DNA of 64,000 bases from the NCBI GenBank assembly GCA_900759105.1, contig CAAETY010000040.1, positions 43,148-107,147 on the forward strand, written 5' to 3'. This DNA comes from Peptococcaceae bacterium (GTDB lineage: Bacteria; Bacillota; Peptococcia; Peptococcales; Peptococcaceae). The position numbers and the translations under genes were made by a program. Below, piece by piece: positions 53,181 through 62,210 of the stretch. The notes beneath the pieces are model-generated. The model saw only the letters and a list, made by a program, of their open reading frames with translations. It was not told the DNA's origin and did not search any database. Within the stretch, counting starts at the first letter, position 1, and every line of letters starts with the position of its first letter.

Positions 53181-53283
53181 CGAAGGCTAGAGGTACTACG
53201 GCGTGTGAAGCCGCGCCAAACAATTGATTTATTGAGCTTAATGTGGCTGCAACAACGTAGGAAAGCATTATACAGTAACCATC
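53181..53283 (+). promoter_or_regulatory. Thiamine-type riboswitch leader, non-canonical
   Basis: A leader of about 100 bases upstream of tenA. Its 3' half (53232-53265) aligns with the 3' core of TPP riboswitches: TTGAGC, AAT, TGG, then ACGTAGGAAAG in place of GCGTAGGGAAG. The 5' half lacks the pyrimidine-sensing CTGAGA motif, and CTACG (53196-53200) can pair with CGTAG (53256-53260). It is followed by a terminator, so attenuation control is likely. It may be a degenerate TPP aptamer or another thiamine-pathway riboswitch. Confidence 0.5.
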
Positions 53284-53320
53284 AGTCCTTTCTTGCAGTT
53301 TAAGGAAGGGCTTTTCTTTA
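53284..53320 (+). terminator. Attenuator terminator upstream of tenA
   Basis: AGTCCTTTCTT / AAGGAAGGGCT, 11-bp stem including G-U pairs, 7-base loop, then TTTCTTT, between the leader and the tenA ribosome site. Confidence 0.85.
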
Positions 53321-53351
53321 TGAAAACAAACGGATGACCGGAGGATATAAA

Positions 53352-54011
53352 ATGCAACTTACAGAAAAATTATTCGAATCTTCCAAAGCTATTTGGGAAA
53401 ACTATCTGGAGCAACCCTTTGTCAAAGAACTTGGCGAAGGGACCTTGGATTTGGAAAAATTCCGCTACTATATGATTCAGGATTATCGTTATTTGCTTCA
53501 ATATGCAAAGGTATTTGCTTTGGGCGTCGTAAAAAGCAACGATGAAGCGCTCATGCGTCGTTTTGCTGCCATGGTAAATGATACCCTTGATGGGGAAATG
53601 AAAATTCATAAAGCATACATGGCACGTTTGGGCATTACCAATGAAGAAGTGATGAATACCCCATCCCACTTCATCAATAGCGCATATACCTCTTACATGC
53701 TTGATGAAGCATTCCGAGGTGGTGTATTGGAAGTGATTACTGCCGTTCTTTCTTGCGCGTGGAGCTATCAATTTATTGCAGCACATTTGAACGAAATTCC
53801 CGGCGCTGCTGAGCACCCAACCTTTGGTGAATGGGTACAAGGCTATACCAGCGAAGAGTATTGTCGTGCAACTCAGGATATTATCGATGTAGTCAATGAA
53901 TTGGGTGAAAAGCTTTCTGTCGAAGATGAAGCCCACATTATTGAAATCTTTGTCAATTGTAGTATCCATGAAAAGCATTTTTGGGATATGGCATACAGCA
54001 TGGATAAATAA
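53352..54011 (+). CDS. tenA: TenA-family aminopyrimidine aminohydrolase (thiaminase II)
   Basis: A 219-residue all-helical enzyme that hydrolyses damaged thiamine pyrimidines for salvage. The catalytic cysteine is at position 135 in VLSCAWSYQ, the same number as in B. subtilis TenA; FRYYMIQDYRYL and YTSEEYCRATQD are family blocks. ATG 53352 has CGGAGG upstream; an ATG 18 bases earlier has no site. It leads an operon with an ABC importer. Confidence 0.93.
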   Translation: MQLTEKLFESSKAIWENYLEQPFVKELGEGTLDLEKFRYYMIQDYRYLLQYAKVFALGVVKSNDEALMRRFAAMVNDTLDGEMKIHKAYMARLGITNEEVMNTPSHFINSAYTSYMLDEAFRGGVLEVITAVLSCAWSYQFIAAHLNEIPGAAEHPTFGEWVQGYTSEEYCRATQDIIDVVNELGEKLSVEDEAHIIEIFVNCSIHEKHFWDMAYSMDK

Positions 54012-54026
54012 AAGGGGCGATAAAAG

Positions 54027-54782
54027 TTGTTAGAATTTAAGAACGTGTCGTTCAAGTATCCTGAAGATGACTATGTCATGATGGAAAATCTGTCGTTTTC
54101 TGTTGAAGACCATGCCTTTATATCCATTATTGGCGCCAGCGGATGCGGCAAAAGTACGATATTTCGCTTAATCAACGGTTTGGAAAAGCCGGATGCCGGA
54201 GAAATATTGGTTGACGGGCAACCAATTTCAGGCTTAAAGCAGTACAGCGCCTTTATGCCACAAAAGGATATGCTCTTTCCATGGCGTACTATTGAGAAAA
54301 ATCTTTATCTGCCAATGGAAATGCAGCACATTTCAAAAGAAGAAAAGAAACGTCGCGCCGAAGAAGTATTGGCACAGGTTGGCCTATCAGAGTATATGAA
54401 AAAATATCCCAAGGACCTCTCCGGCGGGATGAAACAACGTGTGGCCTTTGCACGAACCTTGCTTAGCGGCGCTGAAATGCTCCTTTTGGATGAACCGTTT
54501 TCTGCACTCGACTTTTTAACTCGCGTAGACATGCAAGAGTGGCTGTTGAAACAATGGGAAAATAACAAGAAAACCACCTTGTTTATCACACATGATGTAG
54601 AAGAAGCGATATTTCTTTCACAAAGCATCTTTGTCATTCAAGCGAGCAAACCGTTTTACAGCATGGAACGCGTGGAGGTGCCACTGGATTATCCGCGTGA
54701 TCGCAGTATGCTGAAACAGCCTGAAATTGTGGACTTGAAAGAGCAACTCATCAATAAATTAAGAAGGAGTGTCAAACAATGA
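54027..54782 (+). CDS. thiZ: ABC transporter ATP-binding protein (thiamine precursor import)
   Basis: A 251-residue ATPase of the nitrate/sulfonate/taurine class: Walker A GASGCGKST, Q-loop MPQKD, signature LSGGMKQRVAFART, Walker B MLLLDEPFSALD and the switch histidine in FITHDVEEA. It starts with TTG after AAAGGGG and overlaps the permease gene by four bases (ATGA). The tenA neighbour suggests hydroxymethylpyrimidine-type substrates. Confidence 0.9.
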   Translation: MLEFKNVSFKYPEDDYVMMENLSFSVEDHAFISIIGASGCGKSTIFRLINGLEKPDAGEILVDGQPISGLKQYSAFMPQKDMLFPWRTIEKNLYLPMEMQHISKEEKKRRAEEVLAQVGLSEYMKKYPKDLSGGMKQRVAFARTLLSGAEMLLLDEPFSALDFLTRVDMQEWLLKQWENNKKTTLFITHDVEEAIFLSQSIFVIQASKPFYSMERVEVPLDYPRDRSMLKQPEIVDLKEQLINKLRRSVKQ

Positions 54783-55522
54783 AAAAGAATTTAGCTGCCG
54801 GCGTTTTGATGCTCGTCTTTTTAATGATTTGGCAAGGAACGGCGATGGGGATTGACGCCGCCTATATCTTGCCAACCCCGATTCAAGTGTTGCAGCGTCT
54901 GTGGGAGCTGCGTGTACCGCTTGTAACGGTGCACCTGCCGGCAACGATGACCGTTACAGTGGTTGGTCTGGGCATATCCATTGGCTTGGGACTTTTGCTC
55001 GCTGTGCTGATGGACGCCAGTGAGCACATTGAAAATGCCCTTTATCCAATCATAGTTGCCTCTCAAACCATCCCTGTCACAGCCATTGCGCCACTCTTTA
55101 TCGTGTGGTTCGGCTATGGCATGTGGAGTAAAATATTGGTCACCATTCTCATTACATTCTTCCCAATTGTTATTACCGTATTTGACGGCCTAAAAGGGAC
55201 AAAGCGTGAAATGGAGGAATTGCTCGTGACCTATGGCGCCACCAAAAAGGACATCTTTTTGAAACTTAAAGTGCCGGTGGCATTGCCAAACTTTTTTTCA
55301 GCCATCAAAATGGCCGTGCCAATCAGTGTTATTGGGGCTGCCATTGGGGAATGGCTCGGTGCGCAAAGTGGCTTGGGCTACTTTAGCAAACGTATGATGA
55401 CACAGCTTGACGGTGCAGGCGTATTTGCACCGGTCGTGCTTTTGTCTGTAGTAGCAATGGCTATTGTGGGGATTATTACTATTGTTGAAAAACGGGTTAT
55501 CCGTTGGAGAAAGGAGTTATAA
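54779..55522 (+). CDS. thiX: ABC transporter permease (thiamine precursor import)
   Basis: A 247-residue membrane protein with about six helices and the EAA-type loop (EELLVTYGATKKDIFLKLKVPVALP) that contacts the ATPase, followed by GAAIGEWLGAQSGLGYF. This fits the SsuC/TauC/ThiX type. Translationally coupled to the ATPase; the binding protein follows after four bases. Confidence 0.9.
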   Translation: MKKNLAAGVLMLVFLMIWQGTAMGIDAAYILPTPIQVLQRLWELRVPLVTVHLPATMTVTVVGLGISIGLGLLLAVLMDASEHIENALYPIIVASQTIPVTAIAPLFIVWFGYGMWSKILVTILITFFPIVITVFDGLKGTKREMEELLVTYGATKKDIFLKLKVPVALPNFFSAIKMAVPISVIGAAIGEWLGAQSGLGYFSKRMMTQLDGAGVFAPVVLLSVVAMAIVGIITIVEKRVIRWRKEL

Positions 55523-55526
55523 TTTA

Positions 55527-56558
55527 ATGAAAAAATTGATTGCTATGCTTTTGGCAGCAACCATGGTTGTTGGTCTCGTTGGCTGTGGCGGCGGCGACAA
55601 GCAACCTGCATCTTCTGCTTCCGCAGAAGCAGGGTCTAACGACTTGCAAGACATTTCCGTTGTATTGGACTGGTATCCAAACGCTATCCACACCTTTATG
55701 TATGTGGCTCAAGAAAAAGGTTACTTTGCCGAAGAAGGCTTGAACCTCGTAGTTAACTTCCCGGCTAACACCAATGATGGGATTTCCATGCCGGCAGCAG
55801 GGAAAGCAGACATTGGTATGTACTACATCCATGACGCTATTACCACCGCTGTAGAAGAAGATGTGCCAATCGTATCTATTGGTGCTGTTACTCAAAAAAT
55901 GCTCAACGTATTCATCGCATTGAAGGAAACTGGCATTGAAAGCCCAGCTGACTTCAAAGGCAAGAAGATTGGTTACGGTGGTACCGCACTTTCCGAAGCC
56001 ATCACCGCACAAGCACTCGAAAACGTTGGCCTCTCTGCTGACGATTGCGAATTTGTTGACGTTGGCTTTGACCTCATGAGCTCCATGACCACCAACCAAG
56101 TTGATGCTACCATCGGTTGCATGGTGAACCACGAAGTGCCACAAATGGAAGAAGAAGGCTTCGACGTTAACTACTTCTCTCCAACCGACTATGGTGTGCC
56201 ACAAGCCTATGAATTTGTCTTCTTGGCAAACAAGGACGCAGTTGCAAAAGACCCTGAAAAGTTCAAAGGCTTCTTGCGTGCTTGCCAAAAGGGCTATGAA
56301 TTCATGAAGGAAAACCCTGAAGAAGCCCTTCAAATCCTTCTTGATAACCAAAACGAAGAAAACTTCCCACTCTCCAAGACTGTAGAAACCAAGAGCATGG
56401 AAACCATCCTCCCTGTCATGGAAACCGAAAATGCACCATTCTTGCACCAAGATGCAGAAGTATGGCAAACCACTGCTGACTGGCTCCACGAACGTGGCCT
56501 CTTAAAAGAAAAGACCGACGTATCTAACTTGTTCGTGAACCTCTTGGAAGAAGAATAA
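55527..56558 (+). CDS. thiY: ABC transporter substrate-binding lipoprotein, NMT1/THI5-like
   Basis: A 343-residue binding protein. The signal peptide (MKKLIAMLLAATMVVGLVG) ends at the lipobox cysteine, followed by a Gly/Ser/Ala linker. VVLDWYPNAIHTFMYVAQEKGYFAEEGL is the NMT1/THI5 signature found in pyrimidine-binding ThiY and yeast HMP synthase. It likely binds formylaminopyrimidine or HMP. ATG 55527 follows AAAGGAG. Confidence 0.93.
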   Translation: MKKLIAMLLAATMVVGLVGCGGGDKQPASSASAEAGSNDLQDISVVLDWYPNAIHTFMYVAQEKGYFAEEGLNLVVNFPANTNDGISMPAAGKADIGMYYIHDAITTAVEEDVPIVSIGAVTQKMLNVFIALKETGIESPADFKGKKIGYGGTALSEAITAQALENVGLSADDCEFVDVGFDLMSSMTTNQVDATIGCMVNHEVPQMEEEGFDVNYFSPTDYGVPQAYEFVFLANKDAVAKDPEKFKGFLRACQKGYEFMKENPEEALQILLDNQNEENFPLSKTVETKSMETILPVMETENAPFLHQDAEVWQTTADWLHERGLLKEKTDVSNLFVNLLEEE

Positions 56559-56596
56559 TACAAAACAATATCCACAAACCATTGTGAACATACAAG

Positions 56597-56634
56597 AAAA
56601 ATGGACTGTCGCATGAAGCGGCAGTCCATTTTTT
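56597..56634 (+). terminator. Rho-independent terminator of the thiamine operon
   Basis: AAAATGGACTG.CGC / GCG.CAGTCCATTTT with six T. Confidence 0.9.
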
Positions 56635-56669
56635 GCGTAGAGAATAATCGTGGAAGGTGGTGGCCGTAG

Positions 56670-56797
56670 AAAAAGGAAGAGCGCCTACAACAGTATTTGT
56701 TGTAGGCGCTCATAATGGCGCACCATGCGCGCAAACGAAATCGGATGAATCCTTACTTGCACTCACCTTGTAATTTCTGATAATAGAGTACAATATA
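56670..56797 (-). ncRNA. tracrRNA of the type II-A CRISPR system
   Basis: On the plus strand 56765-56793 reads ACCTTGTAATTTC, seven bases, AGAGTACAA, a near copy of the CRISPR repeat, so the minus-strand transcript is its antisense (anti-repeat). Downstream on the minus strand lie a small GGATTCATCC nexus-like hairpin, a GCGC...GCGC hairpin, and a terminator of 14 bp (GAGCGCCTACAACA / TGTTGTAGGCGCTC, 56679-56711) plus a U-rich end. Thirteen contiguous pairs with the repeat, a bulge, then CUUG/CAAG mirror known crRNA-tracrRNA duplexes. The exact 5' end is uncertain. Confidence 0.9.
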
Positions 56798-56820
56798 CGG
56801 GTCTTGATGTCAAGTCTGAA
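56785..56820 (-). promoter_or_regulatory. Putative tracrRNA promoter (minus strand)
   Basis: Two overlapping options on the minus strand: TTGACA with TACTCT at 17 bases, or TTCAGA with TATATT at 17 bases. They predict different tracrRNA starts, both inside the anti-repeat. Confidence 0.5.
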
Positions 56821-56858
56821 AATTGATATTATTGAGTTAAATAATTAAAGAGTAATTG

Positions 56859-56881
56859 AAACACTGCAAATTGTAGTGTTT
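56859..56881 (+). promoter_or_regulatory. Hairpin just before the cas9 ribosome site
   Basis: AAACACTGC / GTAGTGTTT, nine pairs with one G-U in RNA and a 5-base loop, ending about 10 bases before the AGAGGGAG ribosome site. It could be a repressor operator or a leader hairpin. Confidence 0.4.
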
Positions 56882-56903
56882 ATGGTGAAAAGAGGGAGTT
56901 ATT

Positions 56904-59900
56904 ATGAGTGAAAAAATTCCATACTATATTGGCTTGGACATGGGGACCAACTCAGTAGGCTGGGCGGTAACCGATGAAAATTATAAAATTCTCCGCGGTA
57001 AAGGCAAAGACATGTGGGGCGTGCGCCTGTTTGATGAAGCACAAACTGCTGCAGAGCGTCGTACCAATCGTGTATCACGTCGTCGACGTCAACGTGAAGT
57101 GGCACGCATTGGTTTGGTGAAAGAATATTTTGCGGATGCACTGAATGCAGTGGACCCGGGATTTATGGTGCGATTAGAAGAAAGCAAGTATTGGCTAGAA
57201 GATCGCAGCGAAGAGAACCAACAAAAATTTGCACTTTTTAATGATAAGGATTTTACAGATAAAGAGTATTATACTGTCTATCCGACCATCTTCCATTTGC
57301 GCAAGGAACTTATTGAATCAACCGAACAACATGATGTGCGATTGGTTTATTTGGCAATCTTGAATTTGTTTAAACGTCGTGGACATTTTCTAAATAAAAG
57401 CCTTGAAAGCGATGGCGAAACCATGAGCATGGCAGAGGCGTATGCTGCATTGGTTGATGAAGCAGCAGCATTAGAGATTACGCTTCCGATGCCAATTGAC
57501 GCAAAAAAACTCGAAGAGGTTTTGAGTCAAAAAGGTGTATCACGCAAGTTTGTTGAGCAAGATACCAACGAATTCTTTGGTTTTTCAAAAAAAGCGTCGG
57601 AAGCGCGAGAATTGGTTAAGCTTATGTGTGGTTTAACCGGGAAAATGCGCAACATTTACGGAGAAGAACTTATCGATGATGATAATAAGAAATTAGCACT
57701 TTCATTTAGAAGTAACGATTATGAAGAAAAAATGAATGAAGTTGCTGAGCTTGTTGGCGATGAAAATATGAGGTTGCTGGAAGCCGTAAAAGAAGTGCAT
57801 GATATTGCATTATTGGCGAATATTTTAAGTGGCGAACAATACCTTTCTGTAGCAAGAGTCAAACAATATAACAAACACAAAGAAGATTTACAGCAGTTAA
57901 AGCGTGTGCTTAGAACCTATGATAAGGCAGCCTATAAGAAAATGTTCCGCGTAATGGGAAAGGATAATTATAGTGCTTATGTTGGGAGTGTAAACTATAA
58001 AGAGCACAAAGAACGCCGCAATGCCGGTGCTGGAAAAGATGGCGAAAGCTTCCGTAAAGCAGTAGAAAAAGTGATTGATGCATTACCGGAAGAAGCACAA
58101 TTAGATCAAGATGTTATTGAAATTCGTGAAAAAATCAAAAATGAAGCATTTCTTCCAAAACAACTGACATCAGCCAACGGCATTATTCCAAATCAAGTGC
58201 ATTTACGTGAATTAAAAAGGATTTTGGAAAATGCATCTGGCTATTTGCCATTTTTAAATGAAATTGATGAATCCGGATTAACGGTTAAAGAACGAATAGC
58301 ACAATTGTATGAATTCCAAATTCCGTATTACGTAGGACCATTGTCAAAACAGAATAGTAAAAATGCTTGGGCCAATCGACGTCCCGGCGAAGAAAAAGGT
58401 CGCATTTTGCCATGGAATTTTGAGCAAAAAATTGACGTTAATCAAGCTGCTGAAGATTTTATTAAACGCATGGTACGCCATTGCAGCTATTTGGATGCTG
58501 AATTTACGCTACCAAAACAATCTTTGATGTATGAAAAATATATGGTGCTCAATGAGCTCAATAACCTGCGTATTAACGGTGAAAAACCAACCGTATTACA
58601 AAAGCAGCAGATTTATAATGAATTGTTTGGTAAAGGAAAGCGTATTACTCAAAAAGCACTGATTAATTACCTAAAAGATGAAGGAATCGTTGAAAAAGAC
58701 AGTGAACCGATTATCAGTGGAATTGACGGTGACTTTAAGGCGTCACTTTCAACTTTTGGGAAGCTACGTACAGTATTAAAAGAAGAGGCACGTAAAGACA
58801 GCAGTCAAGAAATGATGGATCAAATTGTCTTTTGGGCAACTGTTTATGGTGATGACAAGCGCTTTATCCGTGCCCGTATAGAAGAGCATTACAGTGAAAT
58901 TTTGGATGACCATGCAATCAAACAATTGCTTGGCATGAAATTTAATGGCTGGGGAAATTTGTCAAAAGCCTTTTTGGAAATGGAAGGTGCTTCAAAAGAA
59001 GACGGCGTATATCGTTCTGTTATTCAAGCGCTATGGGAAACCAACGATAATCTCATGGAATTGTTAGGACAAAGATATACCTACAAGGAAGAGCTTGAGA
59101 AGCGTGTTCAAACTAAAGAAAAACCATTAGCAGAATGGACTATTGATGACTTGGATGGGATGTACTTATCCCCTTCTGTTAAGCGTATGGTATGGCAAAC
59201 GCTAAAGATTATCAGAGAAATTACAGAGGTCAGAGGAAGCGCACCAAGCAAGATTTTTGTGGAAATGGCACGTGACGATGCGCAAACCAAGGCAAAGAAT
59301 AAAGGAAAACGTACAAAATCACGCAAGGACTTTTTGCTAGAGTGTTATAAAGATGATAAAGCGTGGAAAGATGAATTGACATCTGTAGATGATGGAGAAT
59401 TGCGTGCTAAAAAATTATATCTGTATTATTTGCAAATGGGACGTTGTATGTACAGTGGAGAAGCTATTGATTTGGCTTCGTTGATGTCTGGTAATACGAT
59501 GTATGATATTGACCATATTCATCCCCGTCATTTTGTGAAGGATGATAGCTTAGAAAATAATCTTGTTCTCGTAAAGAAGGATAAAAATGCTCATAAGAGT
59601 GATAATTATCCTTTAGAATCCGAGATTCGCAATAAGCAATTTGGATTTTGGAAATCATTGCTGGATAAGGGGCTGATTACTAAGACGAAGTTTACGCGCT
59701 TGATACGTTCAGAAGATTTTTCACCGGAAGAGTTAGCGGGCTTTATTAACAGACAATTAGTGGAAACCAGACAAGGAACGAAGGCTATTACTAAAATTCT
59801 GCAACAGGCTTTTCCTGATGATGACATGGAAGTGGTATTTACTAAAGCAGGGGTGGCCGCTAAGCTACGCCACGATTTTGATCTGGTCAAAGTGCGTTGC

Positions 59901-61031
59901 GTGAATGATACACATCATGCACACGATGCATATTTGAATATCGTTGCCGGGAATGTGTATAATGCGAAATTTACCAGCAATCCACTTCGTTTTATCAAGA
60001 ATGAAGTTAAGAAGGGTAATGCAAGCTACCACATGGATAAAATTTTCTTCCGTGATGTAAAACGTGGTAACAAGTTGGTATGGCAAGCGCCGAATAACGA
60101 AGAAAAAACGCCAGGGACAATAGCTATTGTAAGAGAACAATTGGCACGCAGAACTGTTTTACAAACACGCCGAAGTTACATGGCGCATGGGATTTTATCA
60201 GATGCAACTATTTATAGCAAGGATACTGCAAAAACAGAAAGCTATAGACCGGTGAAATCTAGTGATGAGCGTCTTTCAGATGTAAAAAAATACGGTGGGA
60301 TGACGTCTATAAAAAACACAGCCTATGCTTTGGTGGAGTATACTGTAAAAGGCAAAACTATCCGAAGTTTAGAAGGGGTACCGATTTATCTTGGTAACTG
60401 TTCGAAAGACGATAAAAAATTACTGCAGTATCTGCAAGAGATTTTACAAAGAGAAAATAAGAATAAACAAGTAGAGAATGTAAGCGTTCGAATGTATCCG
60501 ATTCGTCAGCGTTCTTATCTGAAAGTAGATGGTTATTATTACTATCTGGGGGGAGCAACAGGTTCAAGTGTATATTTATTGGATGCCATGTCGGTTTACT
60601 TGAGCAAAGAGGATATGGGCTATGTAAAGAAAGTAGAAAAAGCAGTGGCTCAACAACGTTACGATGAATGTACAAAAGAAGGCGAATTTGTGCTAACACG
60701 AGAAAAGAATATGGATTTATATAATAAGTTGGTCGACAAATTCAGCCATGGTGTATTTATTAAGCGCAAAGCATCTATTCTGAAAACATTAGAGGAAGGT
60801 ATTGATGTCTTTTCTGAATTAAATATTGAAAAACAGTGCGGGATAATTATGCAGATTTTTGCATGGATTACTACGTCTCAACAAAATGTAAATTTAACAG
60901 ATATTGGCGGTGTTGCTCACGCAGGGACGTTATTGATTTCTAAGAAACTTTCAACCTCTAGAGAAGCACTCTTAATCGAACAATCACTAACAGGTCTTTG
61001 GTCCAAGACAACAGACTTACTGACGGTGTAA
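56904..61031 (+). CDS. cas9: CRISPR-associated endonuclease Cas9, type II-A
   Basis: A 1375-residue RNA-guided DNA endonuclease. RuvC-I has Asp12 in IGLDMGTNSVGW; the arginine-rich bridge helix (about 49-70) has RRTNRVSRRRRQRE. RuvC-II has Glu787 in KIFVEMARDD. The HNH domain has Asp870-His871 in YDIDHIHPRH with the downstream LENNLVLV, and RuvC-III has His1004/His1005 to Asp1008 in HHAHDAYL. All nuclease residues are intact, so it should be active. The C-terminal PAM-interacting domain gives no PAM prediction by eye. AGAGGGAG precedes the ATG; cas1 follows after two bases. Confidence 0.98.
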   Translation: MSEKIPYYIGLDMGTNSVGWAVTDENYKILRGKGKDMWGVRLFDEAQTAAERRTNRVSRRRRQREVARIGLVKEYFADALNAVDPGFMVRLEESKYWLEDRSEENQQKFALFNDKDFTDKEYYTVYPTIFHLRKELIESTEQHDVRLVYLAILNLFKRRGHFLNKSLESDGETMSMAEAYAALVDEAAALEITLPMPIDAKKLEEVLSQKGVSRKFVEQDTNEFFGFSKKASEARELVKLMCGLTGKMRNIYGEELIDDDNKKLALSFRSNDYEEKMNEVAELVGDENMRLLEAVKEVHDIALLANILSGEQYLSVARVKQYNKHKEDLQQLKRVLRTYDKAAYKKMFRVMGKDNYSAYVGSVNYKEHKERRNAGAGKDGESFRKAVEKVIDALPEEAQLDQDVIEIREKIKNEAFLPKQLTSANGIIPNQVHLRELKRILENASGYLPFLNEIDESGLTVKERIAQLYEFQIPYYVGPLSKQNSKNAWANRRPGEEKGRILPWNFEQKIDVNQAAEDFIKRMVRHCSYLDAEFTLPKQSLMYEKYMVLNELNNLRINGEKPTVLQKQQIYNELFGKGKRITQKALINYLKDEGIVEKDSEPIISGIDGDFKASLSTFGKLRTVLKEEARKDSSQEMMDQIVFWATVYGDDKRFIRARIEEHYSEILDDHAIKQLLGMKFNGWGNLSKAFLEMEGASKEDGVYRSVIQALWETNDNLMELLGQRYTYKEELEKRVQTKEKPLAEWTIDDLDGMYLSPSVKRMVWQTLKIIREITEVRGSAPSKIFVEMARDDAQTKAKNKGKRTKSRKDFLLECYKDDKAWKDELTSVDDGELRAKKLYLYYLQMGRCMYSGEAIDLASLMSGNTMYDIDHIHPRHFVKDDSLENNLVLVKKDKNAHKSDNYPLESEIRNKQFGFWKSLLDKGLITKTKFTRLIRSEDFSPEELAGFINRQLVETRQGTKAITKILQQAFPDDDMEVVFTKAGVAAKLRHDFDLVKVRCVNDTHHAHDAYLNIVAGNVYNAKFTSNPLRFIKNEVKKGNASYHMDKIFFRDVKRGNKLVWQAPNNEEKTPGTIAIVREQLARRTVLQTRRSYMAHGILSDATIYSKDTAKTESYRPVKSSDERLSDVKKYGGMTSIKNTAYALVEYTVKGKTIRSLEGVPIYLGNCSKDDKKLLQYLQEILQRENKNKQVENVSVRMYPIRQRSYLKVDGYYYYLGGATGSSVYLLDAMSVYLSKEDMGYVKKVEKAVAQQRYDECTKEGEFVLTREKNMDLYNKLVDKFSHGVFIKRKASILKTLEEGIDVFSELNIEKQCGIIMQIFAWITTSQQNVNLTDIGGVAHAGTLLISKKLSTSREALLIEQSLTGLWSKTTDLLTV

Positions 61032-61033
61032 TT

Positions 61034-61900
61034 ATGAGAGAAGTTGTTATCAGTAGTAATGCGAAATTGTCTTATCAAATGGGATACTTGGTTATTCGTC
61101 GTGATGATGTAAAAAAGATTCATATCAAGGATATAGATTTGCTTATCATCGAATCTACGGCGGTGTCGCTTACGGCAGCATTACTAAGTGAGTTGGTAAA
61201 GCATAAGGTGAAGGTTATTTTCTGTGATGAGAAACGATTACCTTCCTCGGAGCTCATGCCTTACTATGGTGCCCATGATAGCAGTCGCAAGGTTCGTAAA
61301 CAGATTCGTTGGATAGATGACATCAAAAAAGAAATATGGACAGAAATTGTAAAAGAAAAAATCCGCCAACAAGCGAAGTTGTTGGCGGAGGTGGGGCGGC
61401 CAGAAGCGAAAATGCTCTATGGCTACATCGATGAAATCACCTTTGCCGATGCAAGCAATCGTGAAGGACATGCGGCAAAGGTGTATTTCAATGCTCTCTT
61501 TGGGATGGATTTTTATCGCGAAAAGGATTGTGCCATCAATGCAGCGCTTAATTATGGATATACAATTTTGTTGTCTTCTTTTTCACGAGCTGTTGTCGCC
61601 AATGGGTATATTACACAGCTTGGTGTTAACCACACGAGCGTGTTCAATCAATTTAACCTGGCATCGGATTTAATGGAGCCGTTTCGTCCGCTGGTGGATC
61701 GGGTCGTGTTAAATATGCAACCGGAGTATTTTGATTTCGAAGAAAAAATGCAGCTGGTGAATGTTCTCAATCAAACGGTGTACGTCAAAACACGTGAGGA
61801 GTTGGTAAGCAATGCCATTGCTATTTATTGCAAGAGTGTGTTTGATGCCATCGATGACAATGATACGTCGTTGATACGGTTTTACGATTATGAGCTATAG
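61034..61900 (+). CDS. cas1: CRISPR-associated integrase Cas1
   Basis: A 288-residue Cas1 that with Cas2 inserts new spacers. It starts MREVVISSNAKLSYQMGYL; ATG 61034 begins two bases after the cas9 stop. The acidic and histidine metal ligands are in NREGHAAKVYFNALFG, LGVNHTS and DLMEPFRP. The 3' end overlaps cas2 by 11 bases. Confidence 0.96.
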   Translation: MREVVISSNAKLSYQMGYLVIRRDDVKKIHIKDIDLLIIESTAVSLTAALLSELVKHKVKVIFCDEKRLPSSELMPYYGAHDSSRKVRKQIRWIDDIKKEIWTEIVKEKIRQQAKLLAEVGRPEAKMLYGYIDEITFADASNREGHAAKVYFNALFGMDFYREKDCAINAALNYGYTILLSSFSRAVVANGYITQLGVNHTSVFNQFNLASDLMEPFRPLVDRVVLNMQPEYFDFEEKMQLVNVLNQTVYVKTREELVSNAIAIYCKSVFDAIDDNDTSLIRFYDYEL

Positions 61901-62210
61901 ATTTATGAGACTTTTTGTAATGTTTGATTTGCCGGTGGATACCGAGCAACAACGTCGTAATTATCGTGTGTTTCGAAAATATTTAATCGAAAGCGGTTTC
62001 GTGATGATGCAACAATCTATTTATACCAAAATCGCCAAGAATTCATCTGCGGCCAATGCTATTGTGGCACAGCTACGCAAGCACAAGCCACCGGAGGGCC
62101 TGGTTCAGGTGCTTCAGGTGACAGAAAAACAATATTCCAAGATGGAATTTATCGTTGGTGAAGCCAAAACAGAAGTTATAGACACCGATGAAAGGTTGGT
62201 GGTGCTGTGA
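61890..62210 (+). CDS. cas2: CRISPR-associated protein Cas2
   Basis: A 106-residue ferredoxin-like protein with the N-terminal LFVMFDLPVDTEQQRRNYRVFRK strand and catalytic-type Asp. It bridges Cas1 dimers in the integration complex. Overlaps cas1 by 11 bases and csn2 by four (GTGA). Confidence 0.96.
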   Translation: MSYRFMRLFVMFDLPVDTEQQRRNYRVFRKYLIESGFVMMQQSIYTKIAKNSSAANAIVAQLRKHKPPEGLVQVLQVTEKQYSKMEFIVGEAKTEVIDTDERLVVL

